Made by a program: the position numbers and the translations under genes
Shown here: positions 27,177 through 33,664 of the stretch, one piece after another
Layout of the letters: the number at the start of each line of letters is the position of its first letter
How positions within the stretch are numbered: the stretch's first letter is position 1
Assembly (NCBI GenBank): GCA_023416655.1
Contig: JAEZHK010000043.1
Span: forward strand, 1-33,664
DNA: 33,664 bases
Direction: 5' to 3'
Origin: Bacillota bacterium
GTDB lineage: Bacteria; Bacillota; Clostridia; Christensenellales; Aristaeellaceae
The notes under the pieces: generated by a model
Told to the model about the DNA's origin: nothing
The model's input: the letters and a program-made list of their open reading frames with translations, nothing else
The model's database searches: none

Positions 27177-27925
27177 GTTTTTCCTCCGGCATAGCGAACG
27201 TTCACAGCTTCGTAGGCCTCCGGCGAGCCGATGTCGATGCATTCGCCGTCAAAGAGATAGGCGCGCACGTCCCGCCGGGTACAGAGCCATTCCGGGAAAT
27301 GGCCGGGCGCGTCCTTGGAGTTGCCTTCGTCAAGGTATTGTTTGAAGAGCGGCAGCGTGTCCCGCCGGTAGAGGTAGAGCGCGTAGACGCCCACGTCGCT
27401 GGGCGGGAGTTTCGGCTTTTCCACCAGCGCGAGCACACGGTTGTCCGCGCCCAGCGTGGCCACGCCGAAGCTTTGAAGCGTCTTGAGATCATGGATTCGG
27501 GCGCAAAGCAGCGTGTCGCACCCGGTGCGATGGAAGTCCGCCGCGAAATCGACGAGCCGGAAGGTGAAGAAATTGTCGCTGGCCGCGATGAGCAGGTCGT
27601 CGTCCAGAGCGGCCTTCTCAATCACGAACCGGATGTCCCCCACCGCGCCCAGGCGGTCGTCGTTACTGGTGGTGCCGTCGTCCCAGACGAAGAATTTGAG
27701 GCCCGGGTAGCGGTCCTTCGCGCCCTTGGCCCATTCCTCGAACTGAGCGATGAAGCGGTGGTTGGAGACGATGTGGGCCTCGGTCATGCCGGGCAGCGTC
27801 GCGATCTCCTCCACCAGGTAGTCCATCATGGGCTTGCCGCCAATATTTAAAAGCGCTTTCGGGGTATTCAGCGTGAGCGGGTAGAGCCGCGTAGCGTACC
27901 CGGCGGCCAGGATCAGCGACTTCAT
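27173..27925 (-). CDS. Sugar-phosphate nucleotidyltransferase (RmlA/GlmU-N-like)
   Basis: 250 residues from the ATG at 27925 with GGAGGAAT about ten bases upstream. The nucleotide loop is LAAGYATRLYPLT (6-18) with K23; usual enzymes have GxGTR, so Tyr-Ala replaces the first loop residues, which is tolerated in related families. Metal/sugar motifs: SDN at 116-118, VEKP at 168-171 and DIGSPEAY at 231-238. It would join a sugar-1-phosphate to an NTP. As first gene of the operon with a GlmU-C-like protein and GlmM it is a good candidate for the missing uridylyltransferase half of GlmU, but glucose-1-phosphate or another sugar is also possible. No fused beta-helix domain. Confidence 0.88.
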   Translation of the reverse strand: MKSLILAAGYATRLYPLTLNTPKALLNIGGKPMMDYLVEEIATLPGMTEAHIVSNHRFIAQFEEWAKGAKDRYPGLKFFVWDDGTTSNDDRLGAVGDIRFVIEKAALDDDLLIAASDNFFTFRLVDFAADFHRTGCDTLLCARIHDLKTLQSFGVATLGADNRVLALVEKPKLPPSDVGVYALYLYRRDTLPLFKQYLDEGNSKDAPGHFPEWLCTRRDVRAYLFDGECIDIGSPEAYEAVNVRYAGGKT

Positions 27926-27970
27926 CGTCCACCATTCCTCCAGAACCTGTGCATTCCATAAGTCTCTCTG

Positions 27971-28000
27971 ATTATACTTTGCCCAATATGCTTTTGTCAA
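27971..28000 (-). promoter_or_regulatory. Consensus promoter of the nucleotidyltransferase-glmM operon
   Basis: Minus strand: TTGACA (28000-27995), 18-base spacer, TATAAT (27976-27971), both perfect. The leader before the ATG is about 38 bases. Confidence 0.85.
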
Positions 28001-28086
28001 ACCTTGGAGGGCTTCCCGGCCGTCCGGAAGGCTGTGTAGAGGCTCTGTGTTCAGAATTTACCAATCTGACTTAATTCAAACATAAC

Positions 28087-28115
28087 TTGCAAATTGCCAG
28101 GCCATGCCATACAAT
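28087..28115 (+). promoter_or_regulatory. Candidate promoter of the leader and ABC exporter
   Basis: TTGCAA (28087-28092, four of six), 17-base spacer, TACAAT (28110-28115). The RNA would start near 28122, about 50 bases before the leader ORF. 28001-28086 holds nothing I can name. Confidence 0.55.
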
Positions 28116-28170
28116 GGTCAAGTGAGCGCGCCGAGCGGCGCTAGAAAGCACAGGAAAGGGGGCCGTCCAG

Positions 28171-28263
28171 ATGTCCAACTGCGTGAGCTTCTACCGTGGA
28201 ATCAATGCAACCGTCAACAAGCTGGATAGCCGCCTTATGCACCTTCGCGATTTAAGGGCGTAG
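28171..28263 (+). CDS. 30-codon leader ORF upstream of the ABC exporter
   Basis: ATG at 28171 to TAG at 28261-28263, preceded by GGAAAGGGGG as ribosome site. The peptide begins MSNCVSFYRGINATVNK and ends HLRDLRA; it has no signal or membrane segment. It lies between a promoter candidate and an intrinsic terminator that starts 18 bases after the stop, with the exporter gene 34 bases beyond the T-run. This is the layout of B. subtilis bmrB, a leader peptide whose translation controls transcription into bmrC-bmrD. Codons 17-21 contain the proposed antiterminator strand (28221-28232). I do not recognise the peptide; its sequence may matter less than ribosome progress along it. A small RNA without translation is the alternative. 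Confidence 0.65.
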   Translation: MSNCVSFYRGINATVNKLDSRLMHLRDLRA

Positions 28264-28316
28264 TTTCGTCCGTCAACGCGTCGGCCATCGGGCAGCATAG
28301 CCCGATGGCCGTTTTT
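28221..28316 (+). promoter_or_regulatory. Attenuator: terminator with competing antiterminator pairing
   Basis: Terminator: CGGCCATCGGG (28282-28292), 8-base loop, CCCGATGGCCG (28301-28311), TTTTT (28312-28316); 11 perfect pairs. Competing pairing: GATAGCCG (28225-28232) with CGGCCATC (28282-28289), seven of eight, and GCTG (28221-28224) with CAGC (28293-28296) across a GGG bulge. The two structures exclude each other, and the upstream strand lies inside the leader ORF, where a translating ribosome would mask it. Confidence 0.65.
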
Positions 28317-28349
28317 CATGCCTCAAAAAACCAATGGGGGGAAACCAAA

Positions 28350-30164
28350 ATGAAACAGAAAGACCTACGCCTGATGCGCGCGTTCATGAAGGGCCGATTG
28401 CTCAAATACGTCGGCTCGATCGCCGCGATGGCGATCTCGGTGTGCGTCTCGCTGGTGACGCCGCTGGTGCTGGCCGAGACCATCGACGCCGTGATCGGCG
28501 CGAAGCGGCCGCTGCAGCTGCCGGGAGCAATCCAGGCTTGGGTGGATTCCATGGGCGGACGGGACTTCCTGATCCGCAACCTCTGGCTGATGGCGGGGAG
28601 CCTGCTGCTGCTCTACATCGTGGGCGGGTTCTTCCAGTACCTTCGCGGCAAGTGGTCGGCGGAGGCCAGCGAGGACGTGGCAAAGTCCCTTCGAGACAAG
28701 CTGTACGACCACCTGCAGCGCATGAGCTACGACTACCACGTCAAAGCCGAGACTGGCGACCTGGTGCAGCGCTGCACTTCGGACGTTGAAACCATCCGCC
28801 GCTTCCTGCAGACGCAGATGGTGGAGATCTTCCGCACGTTCCTGATCGTGGGCGTGGCGGTGGTGGTGATGCTCCGCATCAACGTACCCATGACGCTGGT
28901 TTCGCTGGTGCTGGTGCCGGTGCTCTTCACCTGGGCGTTCCTCTTCTTTAAACTGGTGCAGAAGAACTTCCAGAAGGTGGACGACGCCGAGGGCAAGCTG
29001 AGCGCCATGCTGCAGGAGAACCTCTCGGGCGTGCGCGTGGTGCGGGCGTTCGGGCGTCAGCAGTACGAAGTGGAGAAGTTCGCGCGCTTCAACGACGACC
29101 TGTACAAAAAACACGCGCACCTGACGGACCTCTTGGCCATCTACTGGCCGTCGAGCGACCTGATCTCGATGATTCAAGCCGGCCTCGCGCTGGCCTACGG
29201 CGTGATCCTGGCGGCGAGCGGGCAACTGCTGGTGGGCGAAATGACGGTGTTCGTCAGCTACATCTGGATGCTGCTGTGGCCGGTCAGGCAGCTGGGCAGG
29301 ATCCTGTCGGAGCTGGGCAAGGCGCTGGTCTCGGCGGGACGAATTTCGGAAGTGCTCCAGACGCCGCCGGAGCCGGACCAGGAAGGCGACGACAACGTGC
29401 CGATCAGCGGAGACATCCGCTTCGACCACGTGGCCTTCTCCTATGAAAAGATGAACCCGGTGCTATTGGACGTCGACTTCACCGTGAAAAGCGGCCAGAC
29501 GGTCGCCATCCTGGGCGCGACCGGCACCGGCAAGTCCACGATGATGCACCTGATGCAGCGGCTCTACGACGCAAACGAGGGGCAGATCACCATCGGCGGC
29601 GTGGACATCCGAAAGATTCAGAAGGCTCACCTGAGAAGCCGCATCGGGCTGATCCTGCAGGAGCCGTTCCTCTACTCCCGAACGCTGGGGGACAACATCC
29701 GCATCGCCGCGCCGGAGGCCGACGAATGCATGGTGGAGGGCGCGGCCCAGACCGCCTGCGCCGACGCCTTCATCAAGGGCTTCGAAAAGGGCTACGAAAC
29801 GCTGGTGGGCGAGCGAGGCGTCACGCTGTCGGGCGGACAGCAGCAGCGGGTGGCCATCGCGCGAACGCTGCTGAAGCGTAACGACATCCTGATCTTTGAC
29901 GACTCGCTGTCGGCGGTGGACACCGAAACCGACCAGGCCATCCGCGAGGCGCTGAAGCTGGAAAAGAAGCACGCCACCACCTTCATCATCTCCCATCGCC
30001 TGACCACCCTGAGCCAGGCGGACCTGATCCTGGTCTTGCAGAACGGCCGCGTCGCCCAGCAGGGCACCCACGAGGAACTGATCGCTCAGGACGGCCTGTA
30101 CCGGCGCGTCTGGCGCATCCAGTCGCAGCTGGAGGAAGAGCTGGTCACCGACGCCTCGGCGTAA
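28350..30164 (+). CDS. Heterodimeric ABC exporter half, BmrC-like, with degenerate Walker B
   Basis: 604 residues from the ATG at 28350. An N-terminal six-helix exporter domain (about 15-320) is followed by the ATPase domain. Walker A GATGTGKS is at 389-396, signature LSGGQQQR at 493-500 (canonical) and Walker B ILIFDDSLSAVD with Asp518 where the catalytic Glu should be. Loss of that Glu marks the non-hydrolysing site of heterodimeric exporters such as BmrC/BmrD, LmrC/LmrD and TM287/288. It pairs with the protein at 30514. Such pumps export drugs or other amphipathic compounds with ATP at the cell membrane. Expression is probably controlled by the attenuator upstream. The substrate is not known from sequence. 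Confidence 0.93.
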   Translation: MKQKDLRLMRAFMKGRLLKYVGSIAAMAISVCVSLVTPLVLAETIDAVIGAKRPLQLPGAIQAWVDSMGGRDFLIRNLWLMAGSLLLLYIVGGFFQYLRGKWSAEASEDVAKSLRDKLYDHLQRMSYDYHVKAETGDLVQRCTSDVETIRRFLQTQMVEIFRTFLIVGVAVVVMLRINVPMTLVSLVLVPVLFTWAFLFFKLVQKNFQKVDDAEGKLSAMLQENLSGVRVVRAFGRQQYEVEKFARFNDDLYKKHAHLTDLLAIYWPSSDLISMIQAGLALAYGVILAASGQLLVGEMTVFVSYIWMLLWPVRQLGRILSELGKALVSAGRISEVLQTPPEPDQEGDDNVPISGDIRFDHVAFSYEKMNPVLLDVDFTVKSGQTVAILGATGTGKSTMMHLMQRLYDANEGQITIGGVDIRKIQKAHLRSRIGLILQEPFLYSRTLGDNIRIAAPEADECMVEGAAQTACADAFIKGFEKGYETLVGERGVTLSGGQQQRVAIARTLLKRNDILIFDDSLSAVDTETDQAIREALKLEKKHATTFIISHRLTTLSQADLILVLQNGRVAQQGTHEELIAQDGLYRRVWRIQSQLEEELVTDASA

Positions 30165-30180
30165 GAGGCGGGGAGTAACG

Positions 30181-30247
30181 CCGGAGGGCTCCGCCCTCCG
30201 GACCTCCCGCAAGGGGAGATGATCTCCCCTTGACCCCACACAAAGGG
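30181..30247 (+). repeat. Two-hairpin intergenic repeat, copy B
   Basis: Hairpin I: CCGGAGGGC, TCC loop, GCCCTCCGG (30181-30201). Hairpin II: 11-base arms around one base with centre ATGAT (30210-30232). Tail ACCCCACACAAAGGG (30233-30247). It begins 16 bases after the first exporter gene's stop. Confidence 0.8.
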
Positions 30248-30291
30248 AAAGCCAAAGCTGACCGCAACAATCGTTCTCATCTCCGGGAGTT

Positions 30292-30491
30292 CATAGAGGG
30301 TCGAAACCCTCTATGCTTCCACCAAATCCGGCGACCCGCGCGGCGGATTTGGCTTTCCCCCAAAGGCCGTGCTTGCCCGGCCGACGGGGAAAGCATTCCC
30401 GTTCCGGTTTCCGCCCGAAAACGCCCGCTGGCGTTTTAGGAAACCGGCCCGTTTCCATCGCGGATGAAAGCCGCCCTGCGGATTTCATCCG
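30292..30491 (+). repeat. Tightly packed hairpin array between the two exporter genes
   Basis: Successive stems: 30292-30301/30306-30315 (10 bp); 30322-30330/30344-30352 (9 bp); 30352-30360/30386-30394 (9 bp) enclosing GGCCG/CGGCC; 30404-30412/30439-30447 (9 bp) enclosing 30418-30425/30430-30437 (8 bp); and 30461-30469/30483-30491 (9 bp) enclosing CCGC/GCGG. Almost every base of these 200 is in a stem or loop. It ends 9 bases before the AGGAGG of the second exporter gene. No T-runs, so not a terminator set. Confidence 0.75.
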
Positions 30492-30513
30492 CCCGACGAC
30501 AGGAGGAATTAAG

Positions 30514-32352
30514 ATGCAATCTCAACACGAACAGGACTACACCAAGCGCCTGGACGCCGGGCTATGGGTCCGAGTGCTGGGCCATGTGAAGCCCTTCCAC
30601 CCGCACCTGATCGGCATCATCGCGCTGATGATCGTCTGCGCGGCGATGGACGTGGTGTTCCCGCTGCTCACGCGCGAGGCCATCGACGTGTTCATCGGGG
30701 GCGGCACCACCGAGGGGCTCGGCTGGTTCATCACCCGCTACGTGATCGTCATGCTGGTGCAGACGGCCGCGATCGCCGGGTTCATCTTCCTGTGCGGCCG
30801 CGTGGAGGCGGGCGTCTGCCACCTGATCCGGAAGACGGGCTTCAAGCGCCTGCAGGAGCTTTCCTTCTCCTACTACGACAAGACGCCAATCGGCTACGTC
30901 CTGTCCAGGATGACCTCTGACACGCAGCGCCTGGGCGACACCATCGGCTGGAGTCTGATCGATCTGGTGTGGGGCAGCGGCTTCATCATCCTGTCGGTGA
31001 TCGTGATGCTGGGCATCAACCTGAAGCTTTCGCTGGCGCTGCTGGTCGTCCTGCCCATCATCGCGGTGCTGGCGGTGTACTTCCAGAAGCGCATCCTTAA
31101 AAGCTACCGCGACGTGCGCAAGACCAATTCCCGCATCACCGGCGCGTTCAACGAAGGCATCGCGGGCGCGAAAACCACCAAGACCCTGGTTCGAGAGGAC
31201 GCCAACACGCAGGAATTCGTGGTCTTGACCCACGCCATGCGCACCCATTCGGTCCGGGCCGCCGTGCTCTCCGCGTTCTTTTTGCCGCTGGTGATGTCGC
31301 TGGGCTCGGTGGCCGCGGCCTACGCGCTGTGGCGCGGCGGATACGAAGTGTTTGCTGGGATCACCAGCTTCGGCACGCTGGCGCTGTTCATGAACTACTC
31401 GGTGCAGATCTTCGAGCCCATCACCAACATCGCGCGCGTGTTTGCAGACCTTCAGTCCTCGCAGGCGGCGGCGGAGCGGGTGATGTCGCTGCTCGATTCC
31501 AAGCCGGACATCCTCGACACCCAGGGCGTGGAGGCGGTCTACGGCGACAACTTCAGCCCGAATACGGGCAACTGGCCGGGCATCAAGGGCGACATCTCGT
31601 TTGAGCATGTGACCTTCCAGTACGGCGGCGGCGAGAAAGTGCTGGACGATTTCAGCCTGAATGTCCGCGCGGGCCAGACCATCGCGCTGGTGGGCGAGAC
31701 CGGCAGCGGCAAGTCCACCATCGTGAACCTGGTGTGCCGCTTCTACGAGCCGACCTCCGGCCGCATCCTCATCGACGGCGTGGACTACCGCGAGCGCTCG
31801 CAGCTGTGGCTTCAGTCCCACCTGGGCTACGTACTGCAGCAGCCGCACCTGTTCTCCGGCACCATCCGAGAGAACATCCGCTACGGAAGGCTCAACGCCA
31901 CCGACGAGGAAGTGGAGCGCGCCGCCCGAATGGTGGACGCAGAAGGCTTCATCCTGAAATTCGAAAAGGGCTACGACACCGACGTGGGCGAGGGCGGCGG
32001 CAGGCTGTCCACCGGGCAGAAGCAGCTGATCTCGTTTGCGAGGGCGCTGATCGCAAACCCGGCGATCTTCGTGCTGGACGAGGCGACCTCCTCCGTGGAT
32101 ACCGAAACCGAACAGCGCATCCAGAAGGCGATCGCCACCGCGCTCAAGGGCCGCACCAGCTTCATCATCGCGCACCGCCTGTCCACCATCCGAAGCGCCG
32201 ACCGCATCCTGGTCATCCAGGACGGCCGCGTGATGGAGCAGGGCAGCCACCGAGAGCTGATCGCGCACCGCGGGCACTACTACAACCTCTACGTCAACCA
32301 GTTCCGCGAGGAGCGCGAGCAGGCGCTGCTGGGCCACGGGCTGACGGAGTAA
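30514..32352 (+). CDS. Heterodimeric ABC exporter half, BmrD-like, with degenerate signature
   Basis: 612 residues from the ATG at 30514, with AGGAGG seven bases upstream; the frame is open for 67 codons further back through the hairpin array, but that is not conserved-looking protein. Exporter membrane domain about 35-340, with an extra stretch near 365-380 before the ATPase domain. Walker A GETGSGKS at 394-401, signature LSTGQKQ at 498-504 (canonical is LSGGQ) and Walker B IFVLDEATSSVD with catalytic Glu523 intact. It supplies the active Walker motifs that face the partner's good signature, giving one working ATP site per pump. Membrane protein, partner of the gene at 28350 in the same operon. 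Confidence 0.94.
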   Translation: MQSQHEQDYTKRLDAGLWVRVLGHVKPFHPHLIGIIALMIVCAAMDVVFPLLTREAIDVFIGGGTTEGLGWFITRYVIVMLVQTAAIAGFIFLCGRVEAGVCHLIRKTGFKRLQELSFSYYDKTPIGYVLSRMTSDTQRLGDTIGWSLIDLVWGSGFIILSVIVMLGINLKLSLALLVVLPIIAVLAVYFQKRILKSYRDVRKTNSRITGAFNEGIAGAKTTKTLVREDANTQEFVVLTHAMRTHSVRAAVLSAFFLPLVMSLGSVAAAYALWRGGYEVFAGITSFGTLALFMNYSVQIFEPITNIARVFADLQSSQAAAERVMSLLDSKPDILDTQGVEAVYGDNFSPNTGNWPGIKGDISFEHVTFQYGGGEKVLDDFSLNVRAGQTIALVGETGSGKSTIVNLVCRFYEPTSGRILIDGVDYRERSQLWLQSHLGYVLQQPHLFSGTIRENIRYGRLNATDEEVERAARMVDAEGFILKFEKGYDTDVGEGGGRLSTGQKQLISFARALIANPAIFVLDEATSSVDTETEQRIQKAIATALKGRTSFIIAHRLSTIRSADRILVIQDGRVMEQGSHRELIAHRGHYYNLYVNQFREEREQALLGHGLTE

Positions 32353-32362
32353 CGCAAAAGAT

Positions 32363-32420
32363 GCGGGGCTCTGCCCCGCGCCCCGCCAGAGGGATGATCC
32401 CTCTGGACTCCTCACAAGGG
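32363..32420 (+). repeat. Two-hairpin intergenic repeat, copy C
   Basis: Hairpin I: GCGGGGC, TCT loop, GCCCCGC (32363-32379). Linker GCCCCGCC shared with copy A. Hairpin II: CCAGAGGGAT, G, ATCCCTCTGG (32386-32406). Tail ACTCCTCACAAGGG. It starts 10 bases after the second exporter gene; both B and C are preceded by GGAGTAACGC. Confidence 0.8.
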
Positions 32421-32430
32421 ACATATGCAA

Positions 32431-32467
32431 AAGAAAAGGCATCTCCGACAGAGGGATGCCTTTTCTT
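32431..32467 (+). terminator. Terminator of the exporter operon
   Basis: AAGAAAAGGCATC (32431-32443), 11-base loop, GATGCCTTTTCTT (32455-32467): thirteen pairs with the T-run inside the descending arm, placed just after repeat copy C. Confidence 0.85.
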
Positions 32468-32486
32468 CGGGCATGATGCAGCGAGC

Positions 32487-32514
32487 TTGACAGCCCGGAA
32501 AATCATGGTACACT
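32487..32514 (+). promoter_or_regulatory. Promoter of the alpha/beta hydrolase gene
   Basis: TTGACA (32487-32492), 16-base spacer, TACACT (32509-32514), about 29 bases of leader before the ATG. Confidence 0.7.
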
Positions 32515-32549
32515 GCGAAATAGAAGACCGACGGAAAGGAAACAACACC

Positions 32550-33374
32550 ATGGAATGCGTCATCAGAGGCCTCGCCGTCCATTACGAGACAACCGGGCAA
32601 GGTACGCCCATCCTGCTTATCCACGGCTATCACGTCGATTACCGCCTCATGTCAGGCTGTTTTGAGCCGATCTTCGAGGGGCTGGAAGGGTATCGCAGGG
32701 TCTACATCGACCTTCCGGGAATGGGGCGGACGAAGCGCGCCGACTGGATCAAGCGCGCGGACGACATGCTGGAACTCCTCCTCGCCTTCATCGAGCAGGT
32801 GATGCCCGGCGAGCGCTTCCTCTTGGCCGGGGAATCCTACGGCGGGTATCTGGCGCGGGGCGTCGTCCGCCGCCTGGGCGGGCGCGTGGCCGGGCTGCTG
32901 CTCCTGTGCCCAGCCATCCTGCCCGATTATGAAAAGCGCGCGCTGCCTCCGCACAAGGTGCTTAAAAAAGACGACGCGCTGCTCGCCTCTCTCACCCCGG
33001 GGGACGCAGAGAACTTCACAGAGGTCAACGTCGTCCAGACGGAGGAAGTCTGGCAGCGCTTCCGCGATGAGATTCTGTGCGGCATTAAAATGGCGGATAT
33101 GCCTTTTCTTGAATGGTATCGGAAAAACGGATATGCCTTCAGCTTTGACGTGGACGCGATGGACGAGCCCTGCCTGAGCCCGACGCTTTTCCTTCTGGGC
33201 CGTCAGGATAGCAGTGTCGGCTACCGCGACGCGTGGGCGATCCTTGAAAACTACCCGCGCGCGGCGTTTGCCGTATTGGACCGGTCCGGCCACAACCTGC
33301 AGATCGAGCAGCCCGGACTCTTCCGCGCGCTGACGCTGGAATGGCTGGAGCGGGTGAAGGAAGCGGCGCAGTAA
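32550..33374 (+). CDS. Alpha/beta hydrolase
   Basis: 274 residues from the ATG at 32550 (AAAGGA about ten bases upstream). Oxyanion motif IHGYHVDY (25-26 being HG), nucleophile elbow GESYGGY with S96, a later Asp in LLGRQDSSVGY and His in SGHNLQIEQP complete the triad. The lid region (about 125-185) is helical and variable, so the substrate cannot be read. There is no signal peptide, so it is cytosolic. Single-gene unit with its own promoter, 197 bases after the exporter operon. Similar proteins are often named proline iminopeptidase or hydrolase; I see no marker that would decide. Confidence 0.9.
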   Translation: MECVIRGLAVHYETTGQGTPILLIHGYHVDYRLMSGCFEPIFEGLEGYRRVYIDLPGMGRTKRADWIKRADDMLELLLAFIEQVMPGERFLLAGESYGGYLARGVVRRLGGRVAGLLLLCPAILPDYEKRALPPHKVLKKDDALLASLTPGDAENFTEVNVVQTEEVWQRFRDEILCGIKMADMPFLEWYRKNGYAFSFDVDAMDEPCLSPTLFLLGRQDSSVGYRDAWAILENYPRAAFAVLDRSGHNLQIEQPGLFRALTLEWLERVKEAAQ

Positions 33375-33412
33375 TCGCCCTCGGCAGCGACATATCGGCC
33401 TGAAAACGCCAC

Positions 33413-33442
33413 AAAAACGGAGCCACCCGGAAGGGTGGCTCC
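33413..33442 (-). terminator. Terminator of the EF-Tu transcript
   Basis: Minus strand: GGAGCCACCC, TTCC loop, GGGTGGCTCC, then GTTTTT. Ten perfect pairs, 16 bases after the tuf stop. Confidence 0.9.
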
Positions 33443-33458
33443 TGACTGTTTGGTTAAA

Positions 33459-33664
33459 TTACTCGAGGACCTTGGTGACGACGCCGGAACCCACCGTGCG
33501 GCCGCCTTCGCGGATGGCGAAGCGCAGACCTTCTTCGCACGCGATGGGCGTGATCAGCGTGATTTCCATCACGATGTTGTCGCCCGGGATGACCATCTCA
33601 ACGCCGTCCGGCAGCTTGATGTTGCCCGTAACGTCCGTCGTGCGGAAGTAGAACTGCGGGCGGT
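33459..33664 (-). CDS. tuf: Elongation factor Tu, C-terminal fragment (gene continues past right edge)
   Basis: The last 67 or so residues of EF-Tu domain 3 are readable on the minus strand: RPQFYFRTTDVTG, LPDGVEMVMPGDN, then EEGLRFAIREGGRTVGSGVV and the terminal TKVLE before TAA at 33459-33461. EF-Tu brings aminoacyl-tRNA to the ribosome with GTP. A Cys follows IA (IACEEG) where many species have Met or Ile. The start and the G domain lie outside the window, as would any upstream fusA or rps genes. Confidence 0.97.
   Translation of the reverse strand, partial: RPQFYFRTTDVTGNIKLPDGVEMVIPGDNIVMEITLITPIACEEGLRFAIREGGRTVGSGVVTKVLE

Noticed and set aside
30292..30491. CRISPR array
   Set aside because: The stems differ from one another; there is no constant repeat or regular spacer length, and no cas gene.
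30562..32442. A 626-codon open frame on the minus strand opposite the second ABC gene
   Set aside because: It is the mirror of a high-GC coding region; the plus strand has all ABC motifs and a ribosome site, and the minus product is His/Arg/Gln-rich with no domain.
31734..32549. An upstream in-frame extension of the alpha/beta hydrolase
   Set aside because: It overlaps the second ABC gene in another frame and crosses a terminator and a promoter; the hydrolase starts at 32550 with its own ribosome site.

Overview
The window is a GC-rich stretch (well above 55% by eye) of bacterial chromosome. Its genes and signals point to a Firmicute, most likely a Clostridia member. The evidence is a glmS ribozyme ahead of glmS, AsnA-type asparagine synthetase, FeoA/FeoB with a p12-type Cys-rich partner, two-subunit iron-sulfur serine dehydratase, an XpaC-like protein, a BmrC/BmrD-like exporter, strong AGGAGG ribosome sites, and TTGACA/TATAAT promoters. 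I cannot name a genus. No phage, IS element, tRNA, rRNA or CRISPR array was seen.

Layout. 1-5202: C-terminal part of a giant cyclic beta-glucan synthase, cut by the left edge. 5364-7746 (+): three genes with 4-base overlaps, an RsuA-type pseudouridine synthase, an RsmC-like methyltransferase and an M24 Xaa-Pro peptidase. 7776-8885 (+): an esterase-family lipoprotein candidate whose 5' end carries a palindrome-rich in-frame insertion. 8950-12681 (-): secreted 5'-nucleotidase, PPi-type phosphofructokinase and a small exported protein, each apparently its own unit. 12993-14531 (-): serine dehydratase sdaAB-sdaAA. 14640-17202 (-): feoA-feoB-p12 with a consensus promoter and an inverted-repeat operator candidate. 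17377-24590 (+): mnmG, glmS ribozyme and glmS, an XpaC-like membrane protein with an acyl-CoA thioesterase, and asnA. 24679-27925 (-): a four-gene operon of nucleotidyltransferase, dCMP deaminase, GlmU-C-like left-handed beta-helix protein and glmM. 28087-32352 (+): a leader ORF with an attenuator, then a heterodimeric ABC exporter. 32550-33374 (+): an alpha/beta hydrolase. 33459-33664 (-): the C-terminus of EF-Tu.

How the genes fit together. GlmS, GlmM, the left-handed beta-helix protein and the adjacent nucleotidyltransferase together could cover all steps from fructose-6-phosphate to UDP-GlcNAc, the last two acting as a possible split GlmU. The two ABC half-transporters form one asymmetric exporter: one partner has a degenerate Walker B and the other a degenerate signature. 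They are preceded by a 30-codon ORF and an intrinsic terminator with a computed-by-eye competing antiterminator, the layout of the Bacillus bmrB-bmrC-bmrD drug-responsive attenuator.

Structures not explained by genes are the most interesting part: (i) a 225-base palindrome-packed insertion flanked by near-identical 20-mers within the esterase signal peptide; (ii) a run of tightly packed hairpins between the two ABC genes; (iii) three copies of a two-hairpin repeat whose stems differ in sequence but keep pairing.
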